Positions 15,057 to 21,286 are shown, counted from the stretch's first letter. The stretch: DNA of 24,279 bases from CAYPKG01 sp964411275 (GCA_964411275.1 CAYPKG010000028.1:1-24279); one strand, 5' to 3'. The notes: generated by a model from the sequence alone, not told the origin. Translations and numbers: made by a program.

Positions 15057-15338
15057 TTACCTGCCGCCCGAGGACTTCTCGCTGCCGCGATGGCCACGGA
15101 ACGTCCGGGTGGGTGCAAACTCGCCGAGCTTATGCCCGACCATTTCCTCCGTCACATACACGGGAACATGCTTGCGGCCGTCATGCACCGCGAGGGTGTG
15201 GCCGACAAAATCCGGGAAAATGGTGGAAGCGCGAGACCAGGTTTTCACTACGGTCTTCTTGCCGCTCTCATTCATATCTGCAACGCGCTTGTACAAGCGC
15301 TCGCACACAAAGGGGCCTTTTTTAATGGACCTGCTCAT
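15057..15338 (-). CDS. rpsS: 30S ribosomal protein S19
   Basis: S19 is in the 30S head, pairs with S13 and contacts A-site tRNA. It starts MSRSIKKGPFVCERLYKRV and has the signature GHKLGEFAPTRTFRGHRG (residues 68-85). Length is 93 aa. AAGGAG lies a short distance before the ATG. The gap to rplB is 18 bases. Confidence 0.98.
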   Translation of the reverse strand: MSRSIKKGPFVCERLYKRVADMNESGKKTVVKTWSRASTIFPDFVGHTLAVHDGRKHVPVYVTEEMVGHKLGEFAPTRTFRGHRGSEKSSGGR

Positions 15339-15356
15339 GAACCTTCTCCTTCCTTC

Positions 15357-16190
15357 TCACTTGCCGTCCCTGCGACGGATGATGAACTTATCGTTGGGGT
15401 TCTTCTTCTTACGGGTCTTGTAACCAAGCGCGGGCTTGCCCCAGGGAGTGACCGGACCGGGCCGGCCGATGGGGCTCTTGCCCTCGCCGCCGCCGTGCGG
15501 GTGATCGCAGGGGTTCATGACAGAACCACGGACGGAGGGACGGAAGCCTTTGTGCCTAACGCGGCCGGCTTTGCCCATCTTGATGTTCTCATGATCGGCA
15601 TTGCCAACCTGGCCGATGGTGGCCTTGGCGTTCATGGGGATCAGGCGAACCTCACCGGAGGGGAGGCGCACCTGGGCGTATTTGCCTTCCTTTGCCATGA
15701 GCTGCGCGGCGTTGCCCGCGGAGCGGACCAGCTGCGCGCCCTTGCCGGGCTTCAACTCGATGCAGTGGATCATGGTGCCCACGGGGATGCTCTTTATCAT
15801 CAGGGCGTTGCCGACCTTGATGTCCGCGCCTTCACCGGAAACCACCTCGCTGCCGACCTGAAGGCCCAGGGGGGCGATGATATAGCGCTTTTCGCCGTCA
15901 TGATAGTGCAGCAGGGCGATGTTGGCGCTGCGGTTGGGGTCGTACTCGATTGTGGCAACTTTGGCGGGCACGCCGTCCTTGTTGCGCTTAAAGTCGATGA
16001 TCCTGTACTTCCTGCGGGCGCCGCCGCCGCGATGGCGAACGGTGATGCGGCCATGCTGATTGCGGCCGCCGCTGTGCCTGAGGTCCTCCAGGAGCGATTT
16101 CTCCGGGGTGGTACAGGTGATTTCCTCAAAGCTGGAAACCGTCATGAACCGCTGGCCCGGCGTCGTGGGATTGATTCTACGATTAGCCAT
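15357..16190 (-). CDS. rplB: 50S ribosomal protein L2
   Basis: L2 is required for subunit association and for a functional peptidyl transferase centre. The family sequence TTPGQRFMTVSSFEEIT, the RNA-binding domain (HGRITVRHRGGGARRKYR) and the C-terminal NPCDHPHGGGEGKSPIGRPG loop with the critical histidine are intact. Length 277 aa is standard. AGGAGG precedes the ATG. It follows rplW by 15 bases. Confidence 0.98.
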   Translation of the reverse strand: MANRRINPTTPGQRFMTVSSFEEITCTTPEKSLLEDLRHSGGRNQHGRITVRHRGGGARRKYRIIDFKRNKDGVPAKVATIEYDPNRSANIALLHYHDGEKRYIIAPLGLQVGSEVVSGEGADIKVGNALMIKSIPVGTMIHCIELKPGKGAQLVRSAGNAAQLMAKEGKYAQVRLPSGEVRLIPMNAKATIGQVGNADHENIKMGKAGRVRHKGFRPSVRGSVMNPCDHPHGGGEGKSPIGRPGPVTPWGKPALGYKTRKKKNPNDKFIIRRRDGK

Positions 16191-16205
16191 TGTGCTCTAG
16201 CCTCC

Positions 16206-16502
16206 TTACTGGGACATGCTGTCGAAGAACTCAATGCCCTTGGAGTCCTTCTTCAGCTTCACATAAGCCTTCTTGGTGGACGCCCTGCGGCCCTGGTTCA
16301 TGCCCTGGCGCTTGAGCTTGCCCATCTGGTTCACGGTGTGGACGTTGTCGACCTTTACGCCGAAAACGCTTTCCACCGCCTGGCGGATCTCCGTCTTGTT
16401 GGCACGCTTATCCACGATAAACGTGTAGGTCCTGGCGGGGATGTAGTCGTAGCTCTTTTCGGTGAGCACCGGCTTGATGATAATATCATGAGGGTTCTTC
16501 AT
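16206..16502 (-). CDS. rplW: 50S ribosomal protein L23
   Basis: L23 lies at the tunnel exit and docks trigger factor and SRP. It begins with IIIKPVLTEKSYDYI (residues 7-21). It has VDKRANKTEIRQAVESVFGV and the tip-loop region QMGKLKRQGMNQGRR. Length is 98 aa. Its ATG shares one base with the rplD stop (TGATG) and uses AGGAGGTG inside the end of rplD, so it is coupled to L4 synthesis. Confidence 0.98.
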   Translation of the reverse strand: MKNPHDIIIKPVLTEKSYDYIPARTYTFIVDKRANKTEIRQAVESVFGVKVDNVHTVNQMGKLKRQGMNQGRRASTKKAYVKLKKDSKGIEFFDSMSQ

Positions 16503-17122
16503 CAGTTGTACACCTCCTCGACCTTGGCGGCGCTCTCCTTCGTAAGGATGAGCTTCTCGTATTTCAATATCTCATACACATTGAGGGTGCTGACCAGCGT
16601 GGTTTTTACGCCGGGGATGTTGCGGGCCGCACGCTCTACGATCTCGTCGCTCTCGGGGAGGACGATGAGGGCTTTGTCCGCTGCGACCGCCTCAAGCGCC
16701 TTCACCATTTCCTTGGTCTTGGGGGCCGCGATGTCCAACGCGTCGAACACGATGATCTCGTTGTCGTTGACCTTGGAGCTTAGCGCGCTCTTCATGGCGA
16801 TGCGCTTGACCTTTTTGTTGACGCTCTGCCGGTAATCCCGGGGCTTGGGCGCGAACACCACGCCGCCGTGACGCCACTGGGGTGAACGGCTGGAGCCATG
16901 ACGGGCACGGCCCGTTCCCTTTTGACGCCAGGGCTTGATGCCGCCGCCTCTGACTTCGTTGCGGGTCAACGCGCTCTGGGTGCCCTGGCGCTGATTGGCC
17001 AGGTACGCCGTAACAACCTGATGCATTACGGCAGTGTTGACTGGCGCGCCGAAAATTTCTTCGGACAGTTCGATCTCGCCGACCTGTGCGCCCTTGATAT
17101 CATACAATGCAACCTTAGGCAT
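16502..17122 (-). CDS. rplD: 50S ribosomal protein L4
   Basis: L4 reaches the exit-tunnel constriction; in enterobacteria it also represses the S10 operon. The tunnel-lining loop GTGRARHGSSRSPQWRHGG is complete, as are FAPKPRDYRQSVNKKVKR and the C-terminal NVYEILKYEKLILTKES. Length 206 aa is normal. AGGAGG lies 9 bases before the ATG. It follows rplC by 28 bases and overlaps rplW by one base. Confidence 0.98.
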   Translation of the reverse strand: MPKVALYDIKGAQVGEIELSEEIFGAPVNTAVMHQVVTAYLANQRQGTQSALTRNEVRGGGIKPWRQKGTGRARHGSSRSPQWRHGGVVFAPKPRDYRQSVNKKVKRIAMKSALSSKVNDNEIIVFDALDIAAPKTKEMVKALEAVAADKALIVLPESDEIVERAARNIPGVKTTLVSTLNVYEILKYEKLILTKESAAKVEEVYN

Positions 17123-17150
17123 GTGTAGCTTCCTCCTTTCGCAATCCTGC

Positions 17151-17780
17151 TTAGTTCTTCACGGTGCTCTTGACTACGACCATGCCGCCCTTTGCGCCGG
17201 GGACGGCGCCCTTGATGAGAAGCAGGTTGCGGTCCTTATCCACCCGTACAACTTCCAGGTTCTGAACGGTGACCAGTTCCGCGCCCATATGGCCGGGCAA
17301 TTTCTTGGTCTTGAACACCTTGCCAGGATCGGAGCAGGCGCTCATGGCGCCGGGCGTCCGGTAGGAGTGGGAACCGTGGGTCTTGCGGCCGCGGCCCTGG
17401 TTGTGGCGCTTGATGGAACCCGCAAAGCCTTTGCCCTTGGATTTCCCAGCTACGTCGACCCTGTCGCCGTTTTCAAACATATCTGCGGTGATGACCTGTC
17501 CCACTTCATAGGAAGAGGCGTCATCCAGCTTGAGTTCTTTCAGGTACCGGCAGACCTTCACGCCCGCCTTGCTAAAATGACCCTTGCGGGGCCTGTTCGC
17601 CAGGCTTTCCCGTATTTCTGCAAAGCCAACCTGTACGGCGTTGTAACCGTCGTGCTCCATTGTCTTCTTCTGTATCACGGGGCAGGGGCCAGCCTCTACG
17701 ACGGTTACAGGGATCATGGTACCGTCAGACAGGAACAGCTGCGTCATACCGACCTTTTTGCCTACTATGGCCTTCTTCAT
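17151..17780 (-). CDS. rplC: 50S ribosomal protein L3
   Basis: L3 is an assembly initiator whose loop approaches the peptidyl transferase centre. It begins MKKAIVGKKVGMTQLF. The central loop contains KGKGFAGSIKRHNQGRGRKT and GSHSYRTPGAMSACSDPGKV, followed by LPGHMGAELVTVQNL. Length 209 aa is normal. GGAGG precedes the ATG. It is the second gene of the operon, 18 bases after rpsJ. Confidence 0.98.
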   Translation of the reverse strand: MKKAIVGKKVGMTQLFLSDGTMIPVTVVEAGPCPVIQKKTMEHDGYNAVQVGFAEIRESLANRPRKGHFSKAGVKVCRYLKELKLDDASSYEVGQVITADMFENGDRVDVAGKSKGKGFAGSIKRHNQGRGRKTHGSHSYRTPGAMSACSDPGKVFKTKKLPGHMGAELVTVQNLEVVRVDKDRNLLLIKGAVPGAKGGMVVVKSTVKN

Positions 17781-17798
17781 TACTATCGCACCTCCAAA

Positions 17799-18107
17799 TT
17801 AAAGCTTGATCTCGATGTCCACGCCAGCGGGGAGATCGAGCTTCATCAGTGCTTCCACGGTCTTGGCCGAGGGCTGGAGAATATCGATCAGGCGCTTATG
17901 AGTGCGCATTTCGAACTGCTCGCGGGAATCCTTGTACTTGTGTGGGGACCTGAGGATCGTCACGATCTCCTTCTCGGTGGGCAGGGGGATAGGGCCCGAC
18001 ACGCGAGCGCCCGTTCTCTTGGCTGTGTCCACGATCTTCACGGCGCTTTGGTCGATCAGATTGTGTTCGTAAGCCTTGAGCTTAATGCGGATCTTCTGGT
18101 TTGCCAT
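17799..18107 (-). CDS. rpsJ: 30S ribosomal protein S10
   Basis: S10 is in the 30S head and, as NusE, also part of the NusB-NusG antitermination machinery. The 102-aa protein has KIRIKLKAYEHNLIDQSAVK (residues 5-24), the loop GARVSGPIPLPTEKEIVTIL, and the C-terminal LPAGVDIEIKL, all conserved. AGGAGGAG lies upstream at a slightly long spacing. It is the first gene of the 16-kb cluster. No fusA or tuf lies upstream, so the str operon is separate here. Confidence 0.98.
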   Translation of the reverse strand: MANQKIRIKLKAYEHNLIDQSAVKIVDTAKRTGARVSGPIPLPTEKEIVTILRSPHKYKDSREQFEMRTHKRLIDILQPSAKTVEALMKLDLPAGVDIEIKL

Positions 18108-18177
18108 GTTATTATTGCTCCTCCTTCATGGTATTGGGCTGTACACTCTGCCGCGTGTTTCCTTATCATAGTTTTGG

Positions 18178-18196
18178 CACAGCTTTTTTTGCTGTG
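18178..18196 (-). other. Hairpin in the rpsJ leader near the start
   Basis: CACAGC and GCTGTG form a 6-bp stem; in the transcript the 7-base loop is all A. It lies about 70 bases before the rpsJ start. It may be structural or regulatory; no known ribosomal-protein leader is recognised. Confidence 0.4.
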
Positions 18197-18305
18197 GCCG
18201 ATGAGGACTGCACGGTGTTCATGCCATCACCCGGTGAAATAAGGGAGTGGTCTGCGAAAATTACCCGGTGGCTCCCGGCAACCTCCCGCTTCATCCCGGT
18301 TACAG

Positions 18306-18331
18306 GCAACGGACAAACCCTGTCCAGTTGC
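18306..18331 (-). other. 5'-terminal stem-loop of the S10 operon leader
   Basis: GCAACGGACA (18306-18315) pairs with TGTCC-A-GTTGC (18321-18331): 10 bp, one bulged A, loop of 5. It would begin within a few bases of the predicted transcription start (near 18335), the position of mRNA-stabilising 5' hairpins. Confidence 0.5.
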
Positions 18332-18342
18332 GCAACGGTCTT

Positions 18343-18371
18343 ATTTTACTGTATCCCGTTGCAGATTGCAA
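18343..18371 (-). promoter_or_regulatory. Promoter of the S10-spc-alpha operon
   Basis: On the minus strand TTGCAA (18371-18366) and TAAAAT (18348-18343) are spaced by exactly 17 bases. Directly upstream lies an A/T block (about 18375-18397: AAAAAATATTTTTT-like) that resembles an UP element, as expected for a highly expressed ribosomal promoter. Confidence 0.7.
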
Positions 18372-18623
18372 GACTTTTTTAAAAAATATTTTTTCAGGCT
18401 TTTCAGGGTTTTTTAGCGCTTTTGTTTTCCTAAACCGCTTGGTAAAGATTAACACCGTATCTTGTGTTTGATTTGTTTTAGCCCACTATATAACGACCCG
18501 TTTCTTCTATTATATATGCAGCCTGCGCAATAAAAGCGGATTGGGGGTTCAAAATCACCGGAAAGGTATGTTTTACGCTGATGCCGCATATGAATACGGT
18601 ATCCAGCCCTGTATTTTACCGCC

Positions 18624-18661
18624 GCCAAAGCAAATTATGACTTGCTTTGGCATTTTGTTTC
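18624..18661 (+). terminator. Terminator-like hairpin upstream of the Myb-like gene
   Basis: A perfect 10-bp stem (GCCAAAGCAA 18624-18633 with TTGCTTTGGC 18642-18651), loop of 8, is followed by ATTTTGTTT. It sits about 85 bases before the next + strand start and has no + strand gene upstream. It would act either as an attenuator in that gene's leader or as the end of a short RNA. Confidence 0.55.
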
Positions 18662-18746
18662 TGAAATGTTTGAATAACAGGTATAAAACCTTTTCACGGG
18701 GCAATACTCACAGCATCCAAACCAAAACAGGGAGAGAGATGAAACG

Positions 18747-19646
18747 ATGACCACTATGATACAAACACATCTCGGCTGGAGAGCCGAAGAGGACGCCCTG
18801 CTTTTTGACGAGGTTTCCCGGGCGCGGGAGACCGGTTCGCCGCTTAAGTCCGTGTTCGAGCGGGTGGGCGAGCTGACCGGCCGTAAACCCAACAGCATTA
18901 GGAATTATTACTATGCCCGGGTGAAGCAGGGGGGCGTTGACTGCCCCGGCGGTATGCACAGCCCTGCCTTTGTGCCTTTTGCGGAGGAGGAAATCGTGGC
19001 CCTCTTGACCACGGTGCTTTCCGCCCAGGCCCGGGGCAAAAGCGTGCGGGCTTGCACGCTGGAGATGGGCAACGGCGACAATCGGGCCATGCTCCGCTAT
19101 CAGAACAAGTACCGCTCCGTCATCAAAAGCAACCCGGCATTGGTAAAGCGGGTCATGGCGGACATGGAGCGGGAGGGACTTCCCACGTTTGACCCCTATG
19201 CGCATCAGGCCCGCAAGCGTGCCGGGCGGCCGCGCCGCACCAGCGAAAACCTGCTGGATGTAGTAGGCGGCGTGGTAACGGAACTTGACCGGGTAGAGGG
19301 CCTGGATGTGTCCGCGTTCTTTGAAAGCCTGGGGGCATTGGCGGTGGCCGCCTCCCGGGGCGCGGCGGCCCAGCGGCAATTGAAAAGCATGGATCATGGA
19401 GACAGGGCGCTGATGCTGTCCGAAGAGAACGCCGATCTGCGCGCCCAGCTGAAGGCCCAGAAGCAGGAGCTTGCCGCCCAGCGAGAACGCTTTTCCACGC
19501 TGCTCAGCTATTTCCAGCAGCTGATGAGCGTCAACCGGGAGTTCCTGGGCATGACCTCCGTGGTAAAGGTGTCCAGCCTGTCCAACTACATCCGGGCGCT
19601 GACGGAAAACATGGAAAGCTGTGAAAAGCTCATCGGGGAGTGCTGA
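18747..19646 (+). CDS. Putative DNA-binding protein with two Myb/SANT-like segments
   Basis: I do not recognise this 299-aa protein as a named gene. Residues about 10-61 (GWRAEEDALLFDEVSRARE, then GELTGRKPNSIRNYYYARVK) look like a Myb/SANT-like or RsfA-type helix-turn-helix. Residues about 76-140 look like a second, similar unit (FAEEEIVALLTTVL, then NRAMLRYQNKYRSVIKSNP). RKRAGRPRRT (156-165) is AT-hook-like. Residues about 220-255 are a heptad-rich coiled coil, suggesting dimerisation. There is no signal peptide or membrane segment. RsfA-type factors act in sporulation, so a developmental regulator is a plausible guess only. The start ATG at 18747 follows GGGAGAG; a further ATG at 18756 is possible. 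The gene is alone, with a hairpin after it. Confidence 0.85.
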   Translation: MTTMIQTHLGWRAEEDALLFDEVSRARETGSPLKSVFERVGELTGRKPNSIRNYYYARVKQGGVDCPGGMHSPAFVPFAEEEIVALLTTVLSAQARGKSVRACTLEMGNGDNRAMLRYQNKYRSVIKSNPALVKRVMADMEREGLPTFDPYAHQARKRAGRPRRTSENLLDVVGGVVTELDRVEGLDVSAFFESLGALAVAASRGAAAQRQLKSMDHGDRALMLSEENADLRAQLKAQKQELAAQRERFSTLLSYFQQLMSVNREFLGMTSVVKVSSLSNYIRALTENMESCEKLIGEC

Positions 19647-19679
19647 CGAAGATTGAAGCCATATGCAACCTAAACCGGC

Positions 19680-19703
19680 AAGCGGCGGGATCCCCGCCGC
19701 TTT
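19680..19703 (+). terminator. Probable terminator of the Myb-like gene
   Basis: AAGCGGCGGG (19680-19689) and CCCGCCGCTT (19693-19702) make a perfect 10-bp stem with a 3-base loop. Only three T follow, so intrinsic termination may be inefficient. It starts 34 bases past the stop codon. Confidence 0.6.
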
Positions 19704-19711
19704 GGCCGTCA

Positions 19712-19748
19712 ACAACCCTCGCGGATGTTCTTCGTCCATGAGGGTTGT
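19712..19748. other. Nested hairpin of unknown role
   Basis: ACAACCCTC (19712-19720) pairs with GAGGGTTGT (19740-19748). Inside, GGATG/CGTCC can form a further 5-bp stem around TTCTT. It has no T run on either side, so it is not a simple terminator. It lies just before the promoter-like sequence at 19767. Confidence 0.4.
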
Positions 19749-19766
19749 GGTATTTCATTCGCTAGT

Positions 19767-19795
19767 TTGACAGGCCCCATTTTGCATAATACACT
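19767..19795 (+). promoter_or_regulatory. Promoter-like sequence with no ORF downstream
   Basis: A perfect TTGACA (19767-19772) is followed after 17 bases by TACACT (19790-19795, four of six consensus bases). Transcription would begin near 19802 and run into the terminator at 19824-19860 without crossing any ORF. A small 6-bp hairpin (AGCAAT/ATTGCT, 19799-19815) sits at its start. Confidence 0.35.
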
Positions 19796-19823
19796 GGAAG
19801 CAATGATCTATTGCTCGAATCAC

Positions 19824-19860
19824 AAAGGCTGCCCCGGTTTGCTTTTTGGGGCAGCCTTTT
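19824..19860. terminator. Bidirectional terminator after the flavodoxin gene
   Basis: AAAGGCTGCCCC (19824-19835) and GGGGCAGCCTTT (19848-19859) form a perfect 12-bp stem with a 12-base loop. T-rich sequence follows on both strands (CCTTTTGATT on +, CCTTTGTGATT on -). It lies 15 bases after the flavodoxin stop. Confidence 0.8.
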
Positions 19861-19874
19861 GATTGCCGGTTTCC

Positions 19875-20369
19875 TCAATCCAATTGCAATGTCTCGATCC
19901 ATTTTAACGCTTCGTCTTTGGACAGCTTGCCGCTTAACAGCTTGCCCGGGCGCCAGGAAGCGGCATCGGAGCAGCTTCCATAGAGGTTTTCCTCGGTCTT
20001 TCCAAGGCCGCTGCCACCGGAGGTGGCAAAGGGTACGATTGTCTTGCCGGAAAAATCATGGCTTTCGAGGAATGTCAGTATAATCCTCGGGGCCACATAC
20101 CACCAGATTGGAAACCCGATAAAAATCACGTCATACCCATCGATTTTGGTGGGCTCCCCGGCGATTTCAGGCCGGAAAGCGGGGTCGTTCATTTCAACGC
20201 TGCTGCGGCTTTTCGGATTATTCCAATTCAGGTCGGCATCGCTGTAGCGCGTCTTGGGCTTAATCTCATACAGATCCGCCCCCGCGGCCTGTGAAAGTGT
20301 TTGCGCCACGCCCCGGGTCACGCCGCTGCAGGAAAAATACGCGACAAGTATTTTGTTTTTTCCGCTCAT
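19875..20369 (-). CDS. Flavodoxin-family protein
   Basis: The 164-aa protein is a single flavodoxin-like fold, probably binding FMN and acting as a soluble redox carrier or reductase. The FMN phosphate loop is YFSCSGVTRGVA (residues 11-22). Two further flavin-contacting segments are visible, GFPIWWYVAPRI (85-96) and TSGGSGLG (117-124). This is the pattern of the short flavodoxin group common in gut Clostridia. It has no signal peptide. GGAGG lies 7 bases before the ATG. It is divergent from a MerR regulator and has a 19-bp-spaced promoter containing that regulator's likely operator. Response to reactive electrophile or redox stress is inferred from this. The physiological partner is unknown. 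Confidence 0.9.
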   Translation of the reverse strand: MSGKNKILVAYFSCSGVTRGVAQTLSQAAGADLYEIKPKTRYSDADLNWNNPKSRSSVEMNDPAFRPEIAGEPTKIDGYDVIFIGFPIWWYVAPRIILTFLESHDFSGKTIVPFATSGGSGLGKTEENLYGSCSDAASWRPGKLLSGKLSKDEALKWIETLQLD

Positions 20370-20401
20370 AATATTTCCTCCTCATTATAATAGTCTGGCA
20401 A

Positions 20402-20430
20402 TTGACAGGCATTTTTTGCCATGTTATGTT
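20402..20430 (+). promoter_or_regulatory. Promoter of the MerR regulator gene
   Basis: TTGACA (20402-20407, perfect) and TATGTT (20425-20430) are separated by 17 bases, with TG one base before the -10 box (extended -10). Its start region runs into the palindrome at 20442-20459, which allows autoregulation. Confidence 0.6.
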
Positions 20431-20432
20431 AT

Positions 20433-20463
20433 ATGGTATCCCTTAAAGTTCACTTTAAGTCAA
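20433..20463 (-). promoter_or_regulatory. MerR-type promoter of the flavodoxin gene
   Basis: On the minus strand TTGACT (20463-20458) and TACCAT (20438-20433) are 19 bases apart. The long 19-bp spacer is the mark of promoters activated by MerR-family proteins, which twist the DNA to realign the two boxes. The spacer is almost entirely filled by the operator palindrome. Confidence 0.7.
20442..20459. promoter_or_regulatory. Operator palindrome for the MerR regulator
   Basis: CTTAAAGTTCACTTTAAG is a perfect inverted repeat with 8-base arms and a 2-base centre. It fits the form CTTAAAG-N4-CTTTAAG that I recall for AdhR of Bacillus subtilis. It lies between the -35 and -10 of the flavodoxin promoter. 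Confidence 0.8.
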
Positions 20464-20489
20464 GAGCTAAAGAGTCAGGAGGATTTTCT

Positions 20490-20933
20490 ATGTTTACCAT
20501 ACAGGATGCCGCCGCCCACATCGGCGTCGCCCCTTCCACACTGCGCTATTACGACAAAGAGGGGCTGCTGCCCTTCGTCCGCCGCAGCAGCAGCGGCATT
20601 CGGATGTTTCAGGAAACGGATTTCGACTGGCTTCGTCTGATCGAATGCCTGAAAGCAACCGGCATGTCCATCCGGGAAATCAAGCGGTTTATCGACCTGT
20701 ATGCTGAGGGGGACGCCACGCTCGCTCAGCGCCGGGATATGTTCTATCAAAGAAAGCAGGCGGTGGAAGCGCAGATGGAGACGCTGAACAAAACCCTGGA
20801 TTTCATTTCCTACAAATGCTGGTACTATGATACCGCCGCCGCCGCGGGGTGTGAGGCGGTTCTTCAAGGGATGCGGCCGGAGGAGGTGCCGGAAGACATC
20901 CGGACCCTCAATGCAAGGGCAGGGGTATCATAG
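20490..20933 (+). CDS. MerR-family regulator, AdhR/NmlR-like
   Basis: This 147-aa protein has the N-terminal winged helix of MerR proteins (FTIQDAAAHIGVAPSTLRYY, residues 2-21, then GLLPFVRRSSSGIRMF). It also has LIECLKATGMSIREIKRF (50-67) and a coiled-coil dimerisation helix (about 78-106). Cys53 is at the position of the reactive cysteine of the AdhR/NmlR group, which senses aldehydes and other thiol-reactive compounds. Cys110 and Cys121 also occur near the C-terminal FISYKCWYYDTA. The open frame extends upstream to 20421, but AGGAGG lies 7 bases before the ATG at 20490. It is divergent from the flavodoxin gene, its probable target. Confidence 0.93.
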   Translation: MFTIQDAAAHIGVAPSTLRYYDKEGLLPFVRRSSSGIRMFQETDFDWLRLIECLKATGMSIREIKRFIDLYAEGDATLAQRRDMFYQRKQAVEAQMETLNKTLDFISYKCWYYDTAAAAGCEAVLQGMRPEEVPEDIRTLNARAGVS

Positions 20934-20953
20934 TCTGCCCCCGGGCCGTTCCC

Positions 20954-21169
20954 CTATATAACTTTGATTGTTTCCTCACTGTTTCGATCCTGAAACAGCA
21001 GGTCATATTCGCAAATGTTGGCAATTTTCACGATCATATCGATATTGGGACGGCTGTAGCCTGTTTCATAGCCTGAAACCGTCGTTTGGGACACGCCGAG
21101 TTTCTGCGCCAGCTGTTGCTGGCTAAAGCCGCTGCTTTCCCGTATCTTTCTCAACACTTCATGTATCAT
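20954..21169 (-). CDS. Small XRE-family transcriptional regulator
   Basis: The 71-aa protein is little more than one lambda-repressor-like helix-turn-helix (FSQQQLAQKLGVSQTTVSGY, residues 15-34, then ETGYSRPNIDMIVKIANI). A short acidic tail follows. No effector domain is present. AGGAGG lies 7 bases before the ATG. Upstream are two similar 19-bp pseudo-palindromes, probably its own operators. It is convergent with the MerR gene (20-base gap). There is no toxin-like or phage-like partner next to it, so its target is unknown. Confidence 0.92.
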   Translation of the reverse strand: MIHEVLRKIRESSGFSQQQLAQKLGVSQTTVSGYETGYSRPNIDMIVKIANICEYDLLFQDRNSEETIKVI

Positions 21170-21208
21170 GGCAAGCCCTCCTTACCATGATTATTTCATA
21201 TCCGCTCC

Positions 21209-21237
21209 TTGATATATCGAGTATCCCGATATATAAT
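21209..21237 (+). promoter_or_regulatory. Near-consensus promoter facing away from the XRE gene
   Basis: TTGATA (21209-21214) and a perfect TATAAT (21232-21237) are 17 bases apart on the + strand. The spacer is occupied by operator-like sequence O1. No ORF follows before the terminator at 21287-21336. On the minus strand ATTATA (21236-21241) also gives a TATAAT that could serve the XRE gene, but its -35 is poor. Confidence 0.55.
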
Positions 21238-21257
21238 TATATTGAGTTACTCGATAT
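21214..21257. promoter_or_regulatory. Two related 19-bp operator-like pseudo-palindromes
   Basis: O1 is ATATCGAGTATCCCGATAT (21214-21232) and O2 is ATATTGAGTTACTCGATAT (21239-21257). Both fit ATATYGAGTWWCYCGATAT, with centres 25 bases apart. They flank a shared ATATAATTATAT core. Their place upstream of a lone XRE regulator makes autoregulation likely. Confidence 0.6.
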
Positions 21258-21286
21258 TCTTTTGATGGCCAACAGCTATTAAAAAG

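Larger units (their letters stand above)
18108..18746. other. Divergent intergenic region (rpsJ and Myb-like gene)
   Basis: This 639-base stretch holds no convincing gene. The half nearer rpsJ is a roughly 230-base leader of the ribosomal operon with its promoter. The middle is very AT-rich. The half nearer the + strand gene has TATATAAC/TATTATATAT stretches and a terminator-like hairpin (18624-18661). I could not find a good -35/-10 pair at normal spacing for the + strand gene, so it may use an alternative sigma factor. Confidence 0.6.

Noticed and set aside
15039..16835. 598-codon + strand ORF opposite rpsS, rplB, rplW and rplD
   Set aside because: Entirely antisense to four well-supported ribosomal protein genes; no ribosome binding site and Ala/Leu/His-rich shadow composition.
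18509..18514. Perfect minus-strand TATAAT as a second S10 promoter
   Set aside because: No acceptable -35 at 16-18 bases; the promoter at 18343-18371 is better in all respects.
18541..18750. 69-codon ORF ending in ATGA overlap with the Myb-like gene
   Set aside because: It starts at TTG without a binding site and its middle is the terminator-like hairpin. The overlap with the next start is probably chance.
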